64,000 bases of DNA from Manduca sexta (Eukaryota; Arthropoda; Insecta; Lepidoptera; Sphingidae): the NCBI RefSeq assembly GCF_014839805.1, contig NC_051141.1, positions 10,486,777 to 10,550,776 on the forward strand. The letters run 5' to 3'. The position numbers were made by a program, and so were the translations under genes. Below the pieces are notes generated by a model. It did no database searches, was not told where the DNA came from, and saw only the letters and a program-made list of their open reading frames with translations. Positions 1 to 13,800 of this stretch are shown piece by piece. Within the stretch, counting starts at the first letter, position 1. The number at the start of each line of letters is the position of its first letter.

Positions 1-67
1 ACACTGCATGTGAGAATAATTGTAATGCATCTTAATAATATAACCTAGGGCAATGTATGTGACTCAC

Positions 68-1081
68 CACTTTGGCAGGGATGTCATGTCTCTTGCATGC
101 ACCATGATGTGTACCATACAGCCCGAGAAATTCAAGGGGCCTGTCAACTCGGCTCACTAGGCCTGGGATGTCACAGCGCACGGGTGGCTCGGTGTTTGCA
201 GATGATCCTTCCTCATTGGCTTTAGACACGGCTGCTCCAGTTCCAGCCAGATTTGTGCCAGAAATATCTAAAGATTCCAACTCTGGCAAGTTTTTTATAA
301 GCTTTGTCAATACCTCATTAGGATTCAAATATTTTCCATGTCTATCATTTGATTGAGAAATATCCAGGTGCCTCAGTGAATGCAAACCAGCTATCCAATC
401 AATTATATCTTTTGACCAGTGTACACTGTGCAATACCAGGGATCTCAAGTTCTTTAATTCATTCAGGGCCCAAATTGTACCTGCAGATGAGCACTCAGAA
501 AGATCCAGATGTGTTAAGTGTGTCAAAGGTTGCAGCAACAACAGTGGGAATATGGCCAGTCCCCTGCGGTGGATTGTGAGGCGTCGAAGTTTAGGCGCGT
601 CAATAATGTACCCCCTGTGTCTGTATAAACTCTCATCCTGAGAGATGACATATGTCACTGGTCCTAATTTTAGAGATATTAAATTCTGACTATGATGGTT
701 AATAGCTTCTAGTGAAGCCTGCGACAGATACTCGCACTGCACCAGCTCCACCACGCGAGGTTTGTGCTCCATGAGAAACCGTAATCCTTCATCTGTTATG
801 CGCGAGCTACGCAGTTTCACTGTGTCCAGGCGGGCGCGCACTTTATCGCGAAATAAATTGGCGATGTTGTCATTTACACGACTTTCTCGCTGGTAGGCCT
901 CAAGAAATCGTTCGCATATCTCAGCAGGGAGTATCACATCGTCCTTCAATTTCCTCCAGCGACTCGACGAATCTTGTGTCGTAATAGTGTTTAAATTATT
1001 GACAATATATTCCATACAGATGTCGAACAAAGGTTCGGGAGAGCTGTCGTAAAGCGAAAATACTTCCTTACTTACCGCCAT
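68..1081 (-). CDS. ZER1: ZER1 / ZYG11-family E3 ligase substrate receptor, first coding exon (partial gene)
   Basis: The exon encodes 338 residues. From family knowledge, ZER1/ZYG11 proteins are LRR plus armadillo receptors of Cullin-2 RING ligases that bind N-terminal glycine degrons. Near the N-terminus the sequence has a VHL-box-like LFDICMEYIVNNL followed by ILPAEICERFL, both matching the ZER1 layout. Leucine-rich repeats follow (LTHLTHLDLSE, LHSLRHLDISQ, LPELESLDISGTNL), then the ZER1-like RPLEFLGLYG and IPAKV. The start is the ATG at 1081; no in-frame ATG lies upstream, only a TTG. The exon ends in AAAGTG followed by a GTGAGT donor (67-62), at the point where the resemblance to human ZER1 continues with KVSGD, so the armadillo half is in exons beyond the left edge. 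Family assignment is firm; ZER1 rather than ZYG11 is my reading from the N-terminus. Confidence 0.88.
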
Positions 1082-2691
1082 CCTGGCAATCGCTTCAGTC
1101 CGTCTCCAACACGGAAATTTGGAAATAGTCAAACTTATAACACTTATTTCACTTCTACCCACAAAGCCACTTAAGATCCAATACAACTATACCGTCCATT
1201 TTGATACAAGTTGTGAGATCTCACAATTTTTTCTCCTGTGTGATACAGGATAATAGTCAATTGTGTTCACATTTAGAATGCACTATATACAAAAAAGGAA
1301 CAATATTTTGCACAATGCTGCGATATTTTAATTAATTTCATTACTATTCTTTAGCATTACACAGTCGACTGAAGAGAGTAGTGTATCGACACAGATTATA
1401 GATTACTACCTAGTATCTAGATATACTTGAGAGTGTAGTATATTCACGACACTGCGTAATATGTTACTTGGGTGATGGACGCGTTTATGGACACATATAA
1501 CACACTAGTTATAAAAGTCACAGCTTATTGCTGTAATTAATTTCAAAAAAGCGTAAAGAAAATTTATTTATACCAAAATATTACGAATTTTCATATTTTT
1601 ATATAGCGTGCGTACATAAATATAAAAATAAACAAAAAGGAATTCCAAGGAGAAAAATATACTTTTATTGAAGCTAATCTTTGTTTTTTAAACGTATAAA
1701 ACCTATTAGTTTACATTTACTGGATATTAACATAGCTTATTTAGCCAACCAAAAGGACTTCGAATAAAAAGTAGTACAAAGCGTCGTTGGAAAAATGTGA
1801 CAAAAAAGTAATAAGTATTATTGTTTCGAGATTGGTGCCTTATACTTACTTGTTTACATAATATATTTTTTGAAAGTAGGTAACGTTTGAAATAAAATAT
1901 GAATCGAATTTTTTTCTTGAATTATAAAAAAGTATTTTCACAAAATTATATAGTGCGCTCAGAAAGAGAACCGTCGAGGCCGAAAAGTGAACTAACTTTC
2001 GAATTTTATTTATTTATTTATAAAGATATACTAAACATATTACTGACAATAATTATCTAAATTACATTACAGTGGATCTAATGGCTAGTCAGAATCCAAA
2101 TAGAAGTGTATACAACTTATTCAAATTAGGTGACACGTACATGTTATTTAGTTACAAAATAATAACAATAAATATAAAATATGTTGGCTAAGGTAAGGCA
2201 GACGATGTGGGAGTTGTATTTGACTTGGTTGTTGTGGATAATATGTGTTTTACTGAGCGTCGGAAAGTATAATATTTTGAAGTGTGAATATCAAGTGCGG
2301 CATGTTTTATAGATAGTTCATTATACAGGTGACACATTCTTGTAAGAGGATTATAGAAAGATGTATTATTTTTGCATACTAGTAAGTTAAACGTCCTCAT
2401 TCATTTTACATGACTTCTCCGCGTTTTGATAAATTTTAAACTTATTTGTTTGTCATGTCCTATATACTTACTTGTCATGTCCTATTGCTTTGTTATGAAT
2501 GATCTTACGTGTTGTTTTTAGGGATTTTTATATAGAAACATACCGAAACTAATCAAAAGAAGTAATTAAGCAGTAGCGACCTCAAAACCCACGACGGTTC
2601 TTGTTCTGAACAGACTATATCTTATTAAGCAACATAACTGTAAATTATAATATGCAAAATTCATTAAGCCAAAGTAGAATCAGACCAAAAT
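1082..2691. other. Intergenic, upstream of ZER1; no gene recognised
   Basis: AT-rich sequence with only short chance open frames. The ZER1 promoter and 5' UTR must lie in the first few hundred bases, but I see no clear TATA box or initiator. No repeat with defined ends was recognised. Confidence 0.5.
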
Positions 2692-3461
2692 TTTACACCT
2701 TTAATCTTGATTGATCGAAATAAGCAATTTAAAACAGTAGCAAAAAAATTGAACACAAAATAGATTCATGGCGCAGAAAAGAATTACATGGTAGGCATAT
2801 ACATGATTTAGAACAATCTCACATAGATCCCACAGCATCTAACAGATGGCTTAAAGTAGGCTCACTATTCCCAGAAACAGAAGGTTTTAAGCTTGCAATT
2901 CATCATCAAGTTATAAATACCAAGAATTATAAAAAAATCATACTGAAAGACCCCAACACAACTGATGATAAATATAGGAAATACCAACGACAACCCGAAA
3001 CTATTCAGCACATAACTAGCGCGTGCCCAACATTAACCCAAACCGACTATACACACCGACATAACCAAATAGCTCATTACACACACCAAAAATTAGCTTT
3101 AAAATATGGTCTGATATCCAGAAAACCAGAACCCTACTATCAATATAATCCGAAGCCAGTACCGGAGAGCAATAAATATGAAATGTATTTTGACAGAGCC
3201 ATATTAACCGATAAAACCATACATAACAATAGACCAGATATAACATTAATGAACAAGAATAATAAAATAGCATACATAATCGACGTAGCGGTACGCAACA
3301 CTCATAATTTACAATAAACAATAACCGAAAATATTAACAACTATACAGAATTACGAGAAGAAATAACCCGGATATGGAAATTGAACAAAGTTCATATCGT
3401 ATCCCTGGTTCTCTCCAGTACGGGTGTACTACCAACATTATTATTAAACTCTAGGTACTAG
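2692..3461 (+). mobile_element. Degenerate 3' end of a Dong/R4-like non-LTR retrotransposon
   Basis: The plus strand reads as the C-terminal part of a LINE polyprotein. Recognisable pieces are SWRRKELHGRHIHDLEQ, RWLKVGSLFPETEGF, HHQVINTKNYKK, ETIQHITSACPT and NNRPDITLMNKNNK with IIDVAV, ending LSSTGVLPTLL. The RPD...IID pattern fits the restriction-like endonuclease of R2/R4/Dong elements, and the preceding Cys-His region is the CCHC knuckle of that group with its first two cysteines changed to Tyr. The copy is dead: there is a frame change near 2757 and an in-frame TAA at 3315-3317. The reverse transcriptase domain is absent, so this is a 5'-truncated insertion. Clade assignment is by motif memory and could be a related REL-endonuclease clade. 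Confidence 0.72.
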
Positions 3462-4375
3462 ATCTCCCAAAAAAATCATATATTACTATGCAAAAGGCAG
3501 CAATTCTAAATACATGTAGATATTCGTAAGTTTCTCCAAGACGAAACCCCCATTTCTCACTTTCCGTAAAAATGATTCTCTAAACCAAGTGAGAATGTGG
3601 CCCGTGAGTCTAATTTAAAACCGAATAATAATTTCTTCAAGAAAACATTAAGTTTTAAATATAAATAATAATAATATTATGTTCGCCAATTCTGGGTTCT
3701 TCATTTAAAACTGCTGGCAACTCTAGTCACAGTTGTGCCTAGTGTCACTATAAAATACTAGGTATACCGCCAGGTAACCAACATCTATACCTACTAATGG
3801 AAGATAATAGTTCCTGCGTACCTCTATACATATACAAACTGCATACCTTAGGTATTTTATATATTTTAGGCCGATGTGGCTAAAATTCGGTTATTAGGCA
3901 TTTTTGTTTTAGTTTATATGGTTTATTCTTGCCATTGACGCACACCTTGTTAGCGGTTGAAATAGTTTATTCGAATCCGCGCGCCAGCTCCAAGGAATTT
4001 TAACTTTTAATAGGCGGATTCTTCACAACGTTCAATTTTTTTTGTGACTAGTAAAAAGATCAGTAGTTCAGTTGTTCGTTGGTTTTATTCGAAATATTTT
4101 TAATATATTTTCCATAAAATTGGTAAAAAAAAACAGTACTAAAGTAGTTTAGAAAATATTAAAGTACATAAAATGGTCCAATAGATTCTTACTGTAACTG
4201 CGGTCGTCGTTAGTCATGACAAGTTCCAATAAGGCACGTCGATAAAATCGAAAAGCACTTCAAAAACTTATATTTTTTTATACAACCCGCTTATGCCAAG
4301 TACTGTCAGCAATTATGTTTTGTAGTGATATTAAACGACAATATCAACTTATTTAAAGAACGTTACAAGAGTCAC
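3462..4375. other. Intergenic, no gene recognised
   Basis: AT-rich unique-looking sequence between the LINE fragment and a SINE. Open frames are short and resemble nothing I know. Confidence 0.5.
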
Positions 4376-4650
4376 GAATGCCCGGATGGCGTAGTTGTAT
4401 ACAGCTGCAGTGCTGGGATCTTCGGTTCGATCCCTAGATTTAGAGAAGTTATATTGGGTTTTTCTGTTTAGTATCAACCCGGAGTTTGATATTTGTGGGC
4501 GAGCCTATCGCCATATCGGAATATAGCGATAGGCTCGCTCCCTATCACGTCATGGAGCGGAATAGCTACACACGGCAGCAAGTGGGTGCACTTATTGCAC
4601 CCATACCAACGCCTTCGGAGATAAAAGGCGCATGTGTGTGTGTGCTACAA
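4376..4650 (+). mobile_element. tRNA-derived SINE, family A (full-length-like copy)
   Basis: The head carries a pol III A-box-like TGGCGTAGTTG and a B box GGTTCGATCCC spaced as in a tRNA. The body has the stretch typical of this lepidopteran family (GGGCGAGCCTATCGCCA, GTGGGTGCACTTATTGCACC, GGAGATAAAAGGCG) and ends in a GT-rich tail. Related copies occur at 19100-19205 (-), 36545-36735 (+) and probably 48490-48640 (-). I could not define a target-site duplication. Confidence 0.75.
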
Positions 4651-5221
4651 AACTGAGAAACAGTTAAAATGTCATCGCCATAACTAGAAAATGTCCAGAA
4701 CTTGTAACAGTCGAAATCCTTTCACGAAGGCACCTGATTTCTTTTGGAGGTCTCCCCTGCTCAGTTCTTGCAAATACCGTTAACCAGCAAACGCTTCCGA
4801 ATTTTAAAAAAAAATTACAGTTTAATTAAAGTTCACTACAGTTAGTTTTATATGTATAATAAAACAATCAACAGTTTGTATTTTTTATTAGTAGTTGTTA
4901 ATCGACAATATAAATTACACTAATAAAATATCTTATATTTAAACAAAATATATTTCATCGTAGATGTTACTTTAGGTACAGCTTCACATTTTTATGATCA
5001 ATACAATTAATTTATTTTTTAACACACATGATGTAACAAAAATAAGTCATTGTCGTTTTGGTGTTTTTATTAACAAAAAATATGTATGATGTTAGTGTAT
5101 ACAGTCTATATCAACTAAGTTAGCAGTTCGGAATCATATTTCGAGAGAATCACAAAAAATAAACAAGATATGTTACTTTCATTTTACATACTTTTGTTTA
5201 GTTTTTTCTTTATTACTATTA
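4651..5221. other. Intergenic, no gene recognised
   Basis: Very AT-rich sequence between the SINE and the next MITE, with nothing recognisable as coding. Confidence 0.5.
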
Positions 5222-5626
5222 TCCAGGGACATTTTGACATTGCGTTACTAAATGAAACCACATACTCGTCTTCACCTTTGCTGACATTGTGCCAAAAATC
5301 ATCCTATAATAACGAATATTTTCATCTAAAATCCTGGTTTTAGTTTTCTGATTTTTTAATAATTTTGCAGTTTAATGCGAATATGACGTATGGGTGTATT
5401 TCTGACTGAAATTATGATGTTAACACAGCAACGAATACTCTTAGAGTATTAGTAGTGGATTTAGGCCGCGTAAAATTAAAATTACTTTTTATTAATATTT
5501 ATTTTGTTCGAAACTTACACTTTGTTATATTATATCTATGGCTCAAGTAACTTATTGTTAAGTGTTATTCCCTAATAGATAAGTGTGTACTTTCATTTAG
5601 TAACGCGATGTCAAAATGACCCTGTA
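5222..5626. mobile_element. MITE with about 38-bp terminal inverted repeats and TA target duplication
   Basis: The left end reads TCCAGGGACATTTTGACATT and the right end, reverse-complemented, reads TACAGGGTCATTTTGACATC; both continue GCGTTACTAAATGAAA. Each end is flanked by TA (5220-5221 and 5627-5628), as expected for a Tc1/mariner-type MITE. It is 405 bp long and has no coding capacity. Confidence 0.8.
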
Positions 5627-7398
5627 TAATATAAAACATTTAGGACGCACATTCGTACATCAGATGAAAACCAATTCTATAAATAAGTTTATAATTATTG
5701 CAGTTGCGGTTGAGGTTTTCACTGTCTCGTTTAATTCTCGGAACCGAAAAAAGGCATAACTAATGAAACTTTTCATTACAAATATTTCGTTATACTTATT
5801 GTTATAAATACTTAGTATAAAAATATTATAAGAAATTACTTTTTCCATATTATCTTGTCCACTTGTCGCTACTTTATGTTGCTTATGAACGTTAAAAAAA
5901 CTCAAGACAAAAGATCCCTTGTTCATATACCTTTAACCCATTTTATACCGTACACTCTATTAGGTACAATTATAAATATTTATATCATAATAAGATTTAT
6001 AGAGCGTTGTAGGGTACTCAATAATTTCTATATATTTTTACATAGGAATCTGTAACAGAATTTCCGGTGATGTATGGCATTGATTCCTCTGGGTTTGAAG
6101 TGTCGATTTGTAATATTCTTAATGAAATGTTTAACAAATTTTAAGTAAACTTTATTTGACAGTAATAATATATTTCTTATTTTATTGCCATTTACTTGGT
6201 AGCATACTCATAGGTAGAGTCTGACTTTTGTCTTTGGTCGACTTATACATTTGTTTGCCGAGCAGCATTTACCTACCCAGAAGTTATGAAACAAGCTCTA
6301 AATGTTTTAAAATGAATCTTAGTTGTGATAGACTATCGTAAATAATTATTATCGTCAAAAATACTACTACAACATCGAGTTGCGACCAATACTTGTATCA
6401 GATCATAATAACATCAATAAAATACATGGACAGACACCATTTTAAATGTAAGTTTAACCGTTTAATTTATATTTAAGACCGAAAATGGACTGGTGTCTAC
6501 TGATCACCGCTCAGGTTACCGTTACTTCTGTTACACGTAGTTATTCCCAAAAAATAAATACTTGCGAACTTCTTTACGGATATGAAAGCGTAACGAAACG
6601 CGAAACGACGCAATGATTCCAACCACGTAATCGACTCGATCCCACATTCACTCGAGGCTGTAGATATATAACACGTCGTACTATCTTCCGGTTAATTCAA
6701 ATAATCACAATTTTAAAATTATAATTCACATATTACGCGACCTTTCATAAAAATAATAATCACACCATTAATACTAAAATGGATACCTATTTACTCTTAA
6801 TATGTAGCAAGATAATGCTAAAAATGATGAAAAAAACAATGATAAAAAGAGCAACTTTTAATGTGAAACTCATAAAATAACCATGATGTGTAAGTTACAT
6901 CTATATGGATCAATAGAGATTTATATAGAGTTCTGAAATTTATAACTCCCTACACCCACGAGCGTGATATTTTAATGACAAAATATACAATGTGATTTTC
7001 CTCCACTTTTAAATTTCATTACTGCAGAAGCTATTTTATTAACATCTTATACAATAATTAACAGAATTTTTAACAATTAGCCTATTTTTTTGTCATCTTT
7101 GAATAATGAAATTTAGCACTGCAGATGAAATTAATGCTACATGCTAAGGGCAAACAAGTACACTTCTCATTCGACACTCGTGATCGATTTAATTATTTTT
7201 TCCAAGTATACCTACATACATACATATTAAATCTTCTATTTACATCGCAGAAGAAAACAGGATGTTAAGATTATTCACGCGCCTGATCGATTTGAAAGAT
7301 ACTGCCGTAATTTTATTAAAAGGCAGAATATTTCTTAAGGCGCAGGTCATAGCTCGATGGTACCACCAGCAATAGCGGAACGCCTAGTGCGGCTTTTC
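5627..7398. other. Intergenic between MITE and LRR gene 3' end; no gene recognised
   Basis: AT-rich sequence with only short chance frames. The 3' UTR of the minus-strand LRR gene should lie in its right-hand part (below 7399). I saw no clear single polyadenylation signal. Confidence 0.5.
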
Positions 7399-7862
7399 TC
7401 ACTGCGTCGATGAGTTTAAATCGCGAAAACGCAGTTGATCAGCCAGAGGATGAGATTGTTCTTCTGCCCTTCTCTCATCAGGCCATTTGACTACTACGTT
7501 AATGCTAGCCGGCGGCAGTGTCACCGGCGAGTCAACCACAACTGGCAACCCGCCCTCGCGCTCTGGTACCATGTGTCCGATCAGGGCACCTACTCGCCTG
7601 TACATTAATTGGGGAATAGGCGATGGCGCTGACTCGCGATTTAAATTTTCTTGTGATATGATTCGAATGCCAGATCCCATACGGGCCATTACAATGACTG
7701 GTGCATTTTCCTGTTGCTTGTCGATGTCGTTGAGCGCGCGCATCAGTACGGGCGCAGCGGTTTGAGTGGTCACACATGTCGACTGTCCACTCACTCGAGC
7801 GTTCAGACTCTCGAACACCGTCACCAACTCGTACAGACGATCGTCGCATAGCACAGGGTTAT
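7399..7862 (-). CDS. LRR gene exon 8 (terminal): LRRCT cap and C-terminal tail
   Basis: The acceptor is TTGTTGCAG ending at 7863. Two bases complete an Asp codon with exon 7, giving QDNPVLCDD across the junction, the classic NPxxC of an LRRCT cap. The tail is Pro/Arg-rich with hydrophobic stretches (APVIVMARMGSGIRII; LPVVVDSPVTLPPASINVVV) and ends in SSTQ before TGA at 7401-7399. Confidence 0.85.
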
Positions 7863-10800
7863 CTGCAACAATGCCCTTACCATAATTATACTATTATTTG
7901 TAAAGTCTGCAAAACTCGTATTATTCCATAGGTAATTTCATAATAATCAATTATACGTATATGTCTACTATAATTTAGTATACCTACATGGTAATAGTTC
8001 TCTTATAGAGGCCGAATGAGAAGCAGACATTAAAATATAATTATTTCAAAAGCGGGTGGACATTTTTTAGAACTGGCTGGTGAATGTACAATGGTAATGT
8101 ACCATTATGACAAATAATAAATTTAATATAATATATTTTGAAACGTTTAAATCGCAATGCAGATGTAAATACAATCACTTTTGAATATTATTCGCTTTGC
8201 AAATATATTTTCCACAAATTGATTGTAAGCAAAATGTACATGCAAAATTTTAAAGCTAATTTATAGTTTTAATATAAAATTATTACACTTAACAAGTATA
8301 CGTGGCGCAAGAAACTAGTATTTGCGGACAATAAACAAGAGTAAGTATATTTCTCTAAGTTTATTTAGAGAGTTTAATTATTAAATTGATGTAATACAAA
8401 CCTTGAAGATAAATCTTCAATATACCAGGAACACCATTAATAGTACATCGAGATTTCGATACAAGATCATAATTTACGGAATGAATCTGGTTATAGGATA
8501 AGTCTGCTATGCAAAGTGCTGGCAACCCGTGAAAATCTTTATCTAGTGTAGTAATGTTGTTATGGTGAGCAATCAATTCTTCAAGAGAAGGTAAAAACGT
8601 CTGAAAATAAAGGTCAGTAATCAATTTAATTGTTCGCAAACGAAACATTAAAAAAATCGCTTATGCTAAATTCATCTTAAATAATGCAATATATGCATAT
8701 CTCTACAATTTTAATTCGCAGGAGTTCGCAAAGCTTATATTTATGATATTCATTTGTATTCATACACAAACCTTCGAGGTTTCTTCCAAAGTAGAAATAT
8801 GATTGTGTGAAACATCAAGTAATTTTAAATCTTCGAGTCCCATTAAATCGTCAGGAGATATCTGTTGTAGTAAGTTGTTACTTAAGTTTAGTCGTAATAG
8901 CCCATGAAGTCCCATTAACGCACCACCAAGACTATGAATTCGATTATGATCTAAACGTAGTTCTAATACACGCGTCTCGGCGTCTACTAAGTTCTGTAAA
9001 CAGGATATGATAGTTTATTGATAATATAACACTCCACTGCAATATAATATTTAAACTATACCTTGAATATTTTTTTTAAATATAATTGCATACCTCCATA
9101 TTCCCCGTAATATGAGTTATTCTATTATGAGACAAGTCTATCACGGATAATCTTTTTAACCCTTTGATTTCTTGTAATGAAAATTCTGCCAAGTAATTGT
9201 GTGTAAGGTTCAAATATCGTAAGGATTTCAAACTTCGTAGTGAACCATTCAGACGCGTCAGTTGATTGTAGGCTATATCCAGTTCAGCTAATTTTTCTGC
9301 TTCAGTAAATTCATCTTCGGCTAACTGTAAGTGGGAAGTATGACGTAAAACAATGTACAGTCTTACTTATAAACTTATTTTAGCGTTAATAACATATAAC
9401 ATATAAATTAATGAATCTGATTATGTCAGTCACTCTGTTTATAGTTTTATTAGTTTAAAGATGCAAGATAACTTTTATCTGATTTGAATATTATGTTATA
9501 AGGTTCTTAAGAAAAATTACTAAATGTCAGTCATTGGTCATTTACCAAACTTTTCGTCCGATGTTTTAAATTTCTGATCACAAGTGCGACACATTGCGAT
9601 TTGGAAATTTTCGAAGAACTTCATAGTATTTTTGGTTTACAATAATAGATAATCGTCTGTAATATTACCACGCACTATTAAATGTAATAAATTTAGATCT
9701 TTTACGGCAATGGAATCATTCCAGTGCCATATTATTTAGTAATCTGTTAACAAAATTTTACTAACATTGTTTTAACCAAAATATCAATATTAGTAAATTA
9801 AGATTCCAGTCGCGTTTTTATGTGTAAATGTGATAAATACATGATGTAATTCCGTAAAAATTATACACAGTCAGCCATAATTAATTAATTAATACATAAT
9901 TAGCCGAACAAATTCGAGATTTTATATCGCATAAAAACTTCGTAGATATTTTTAAGAAATTCTATTAAATGTTTAATTACAATCCTTAGAATAAAACTAT
10001 AATAGTTATTATGTCTGCAGTTTGCATTCACTGAAGAAAACAACTAGTCGAAGACATACATTGCATTATGTGTTATTGTTTTATCAGAAATTGAGTATAG
10101 TAGACATCTGTCTACTATGTATCTACATCGCGTATCAAAATGTGCAATAAGTTTATATTAGGAATTAAATAAGTGCGTAACATTTAATATAATTTGATTA
10201 ACACACCAGCCACTACGTAGTTGTTTTACATTTAATATGTTTTCGTGAGCTGTTTTTATCAGGTCAAATCAAAGCCGTGTGTCCGGCAAAACGGCACGGC
10301 ATTAAGCCTTTTGACATATCTATAGGCAAGTGCCTATCGGTGACAATTAGGAGTAGTTACCTAATTGTATAATATATTGATAAGCACTCGCCTGGTATCG
10401 GTATAATAATAGGCAGAGGTACCTACCTATATTACTAAACTTTTGTTTTTGTATATACAACCACTATTATAACATTTTCAATTAGTTGTTTTAGTCATAT
10501 TAATTAAAATTATTTATATTCCAAATTATATCTTGAAAATATCCCCGTCGATTAAATTCGTAAAATATTTCATTAGAATTTGTCACTATGTAAAGAAAAA
10601 TTACCATCGCACTTCAAACCGTGTTTAAAAATGTTAAGCTTATTAAGTATACGTAAATTTTTAGGGTTCCGTACCTCAAAAGGAAAAAACGGAATCCTTA
10701 TAGGATCACTTTGTTATCCATCCGTCCGTCCGTCCGTCTGTTGTCTGTCTGTCTGTCTTAGAGTAGTGACAATATCAAACTTCTAAGCCAACGCAATCAA

Positions 10801-13800
10801 AAGATACAGCCGTTTATGCCGCAAATTTTCGAAACTCGCAAGGGAATCAAAACCTACAAGGTATTTCCCATGAACTTAGAATCTTGAAAATTAGTACGAA
10901 GCAACGTCTTACAGTAAAGATAAAGGAAACATTGCGAAAACCGTAAATTTTTAGTTAGATCATATAATAAAAATATTTTTATGAATTTTAAAGTAACTAT
11001 CCCTTTCCTCATGAACGCGTAGAGGTATTAAATTAAAATTCATATTTAATAATCAGGTCTATAATACCTTAAAGCTGTAAAAAATCAAATTTCTATGTCA
11101 ATGTAATCAAAAGAAACAGCAATTTAAGCCGCATATTTTCAAGCTCGCACCTACTCGCAAGGGAATCAAAACCTAAAGGCTACCTACTTCCAGTCGACAT
11201 AGAATTTTGAAACTTGGCATGAATTTTTTTAGACCTTTGTCATTAATTATGCTCCTCCAGCTTTCCATATTGTAATGTTATGGATTTCATTTCACAATAA
11301 AAATACCATAACTATCACTCGATTGTCGTGTTGGGTGAACTTTTATTTATATACCTACAGGTTTGTAGAGAACCCTCGGTTCGCGAGTCATTCATTTAAA
11401 TTTTATTTAACACTATGTCGGCTTAAATGCTGATAAATCTTTATATTATAATATGTGTTATGACTATAGACGGACAGATTCTAAAAAACCATCACGATAC
11501 TGCTAGCATAGTGACTAGAACTACATTTTCGTTGCGGAGACGGCGGCACACGCCTATCACTATCCATAAACCTATACTGTCTCCTTGTTTTGCTACGATA
11601 TAAAAAACTATTTATATAATTCTATTTATCCTAATGGAACAGACATAATAAGTATGTTTATACTTACGTATTGGGTGGTTGCAGAAGCAAATCACAAATA
11701 AATAAAATTAATAGCCAATGCTTTTTTGACTGGTGATCCACAATGTTCTTATATGTATATATTAAATAATCCTTTATAATAAGGATCATATATTCAAACT
11801 CTAAAGAAAGAGTTAGACCAAGGTCTCGCTTTATATGGACAAATACAAAAGCAATCTAAATAGCATGACAAACATGACCTGTATTTTTAAGTTCGCAAAA
11901 AGTCATTGTTGTTATCACAGTTTTTCATGCGGCGGCGGTTGTTGTAAGAGACAATAATTTATATGTAAATAACGTCACATGATGACGTATTTTACTGGGG
12001 AATTAATGATCAAAGATCAGTTTTATTCATTATCGCTGTACTATAAGAAATTTGCTCTACTACTAAAATAACTAGATAATTAATTGTGCCATATCTCGTA
12101 ATTCGTAATCATTATAATTATTTTATTTTTATATATACTTAGTCGGACTTAGGCCTACTACTATACCTTTTTTCAAATATTTAGCCTTCCACCTGTGGAA
12201 TGGCCTATATATACAGGGTGTCCCAGACAGTAGTGTCAAGTGGAGGTCCAGAGATAGAACATCTTTTGGGGCATCTGAATCACCCCCATGGATGTTCCGC
12301 GATTTTTCATAGTTTTCGAGTTATGAATATTTTTCTGATTTTTTGAGAATTTTCGATTTGAGCGTTAAAATGTTTATTTTTTTAAAAAGTACAAGACTTA
12401 TTCCAGTTATTTTTGTTGCAACTAAAATTTCATTAGCTGTACTTTTTTGCTAAAAACAATCAGCTTGGTAACTTTAATGGAAGTTAACAGTAGTTAACGA
12501 TAAACATTTAATCGTTCAAATCGAAAATTCTCAAAAAATCAGAAAAATATTCATAACTCGAAAACTATGAAAAATCACGGAACATACATGGGGTGATTCG
12601 GATAGCCCAAAGGGTGCTCTAACTCTGCACCTTCACTGGGCACTACTTTTTGGGACACCCTGTATAATTAATAGATTATTATAATTACCGATTCAATTTT
12701 ATTGAATGACAGTCCGATTCGCATCAACCTGCGGGATTTCTGTAATGCCCCATCTAAATATTTTATATTATTGCCATAAAAATATAAAGATTCCAAGGAA
12801 GGCATTTGTTTTAAGTCTTTCGGTAAACTTTGAAGCTCGTTGTTTGCTGCGTGGATAAGCACTATTTTCTTGGCTTTCTGGAAAGGATTTCTTATATTAG
12901 GAAGCCACGAAAATATGACTCATTCAAAAATGTTACCATTTAATAATACACGACTGACTGTTACTCACGGTAGGTAGTTCATTTTCGATAGATTTCAAGT
13001 TGTTTGCATTAATAAAGATCCATTCTAAGCCGTCCAATTCTCGGAGAGCTCCGTTTAGTGTGCTTAACTTATTTATTCCCAGATGAATATGTTTCAATGC
13101 TTTTGGTATTGCATCTCTTTCGATCTTAGATATTTGATTATCAGCTACTACGAGATGTTCTACTTCTTGTATGTCCTGTATTTGAATGAAATATTGTATT
13201 TAGGAATTAATACATTTAAGGACACGGAAATTTACTATATTTAAATAAACTATTTATTGTTTGCTTCAAACTTCTTCCAAAATATCAATAGAAACACACT
13301 GAAAGCAAATATTGCAGTATTAATAATGTAAATTTTTTAAACTCATACTTGAAAATCTTCCTCCGTAAGTTTTGTAATCTTGTTGCGGCATAGGTCGAGC
13401 GTCTTTACATGCGGAATATGCTGTAGCACATGTCTGGGCATGTCCGTCAGAGAATTGTCTGCCAAGCTGAAGTAGTCCAACAAGTCCAACTTCGTAAAAA
13501 CGCTTTCTTTCAATTCACTGAAATGAAATGAATTTTATTAAAACCGAGAAATTTTCACAGTTAATTAAAATTAAACATATAACATTCATTTCATAAAAAT
13601 ACAATTATCTCTGTACGAGTTTGTAATATATTGTACATAATGTAACAATGCACATGACGTATTTATTACGTGCGATCTCTATGTATTTTCGGCTCGCAAA
13701 TTCCAATGTATGTTACCGACCGCATCGCGTTAACCATGCTTTTTAAAACGCAGTGTCAACTTACTTAATAAAGTCTTCTCAGACGCTAATATATATAATA

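Noticed and set aside
32..67. Continuation of the ZER1 frame to the stop at 32
   Set aside because: The frame crosses a strong GTGAGT donor at 67-62, and family similarity stops exactly there.
4376..4450. Possible tRNA gene
   Set aside because: A and B boxes are present but the cloverleaf is not supported and the sequence continues into a SINE body.
7487..7849. Overlapping frames on both strands of LRR exon 8
   Set aside because: These are shadows; the exon 8 frame alone carries the LRRCT motif and joins exon 7 in phase.
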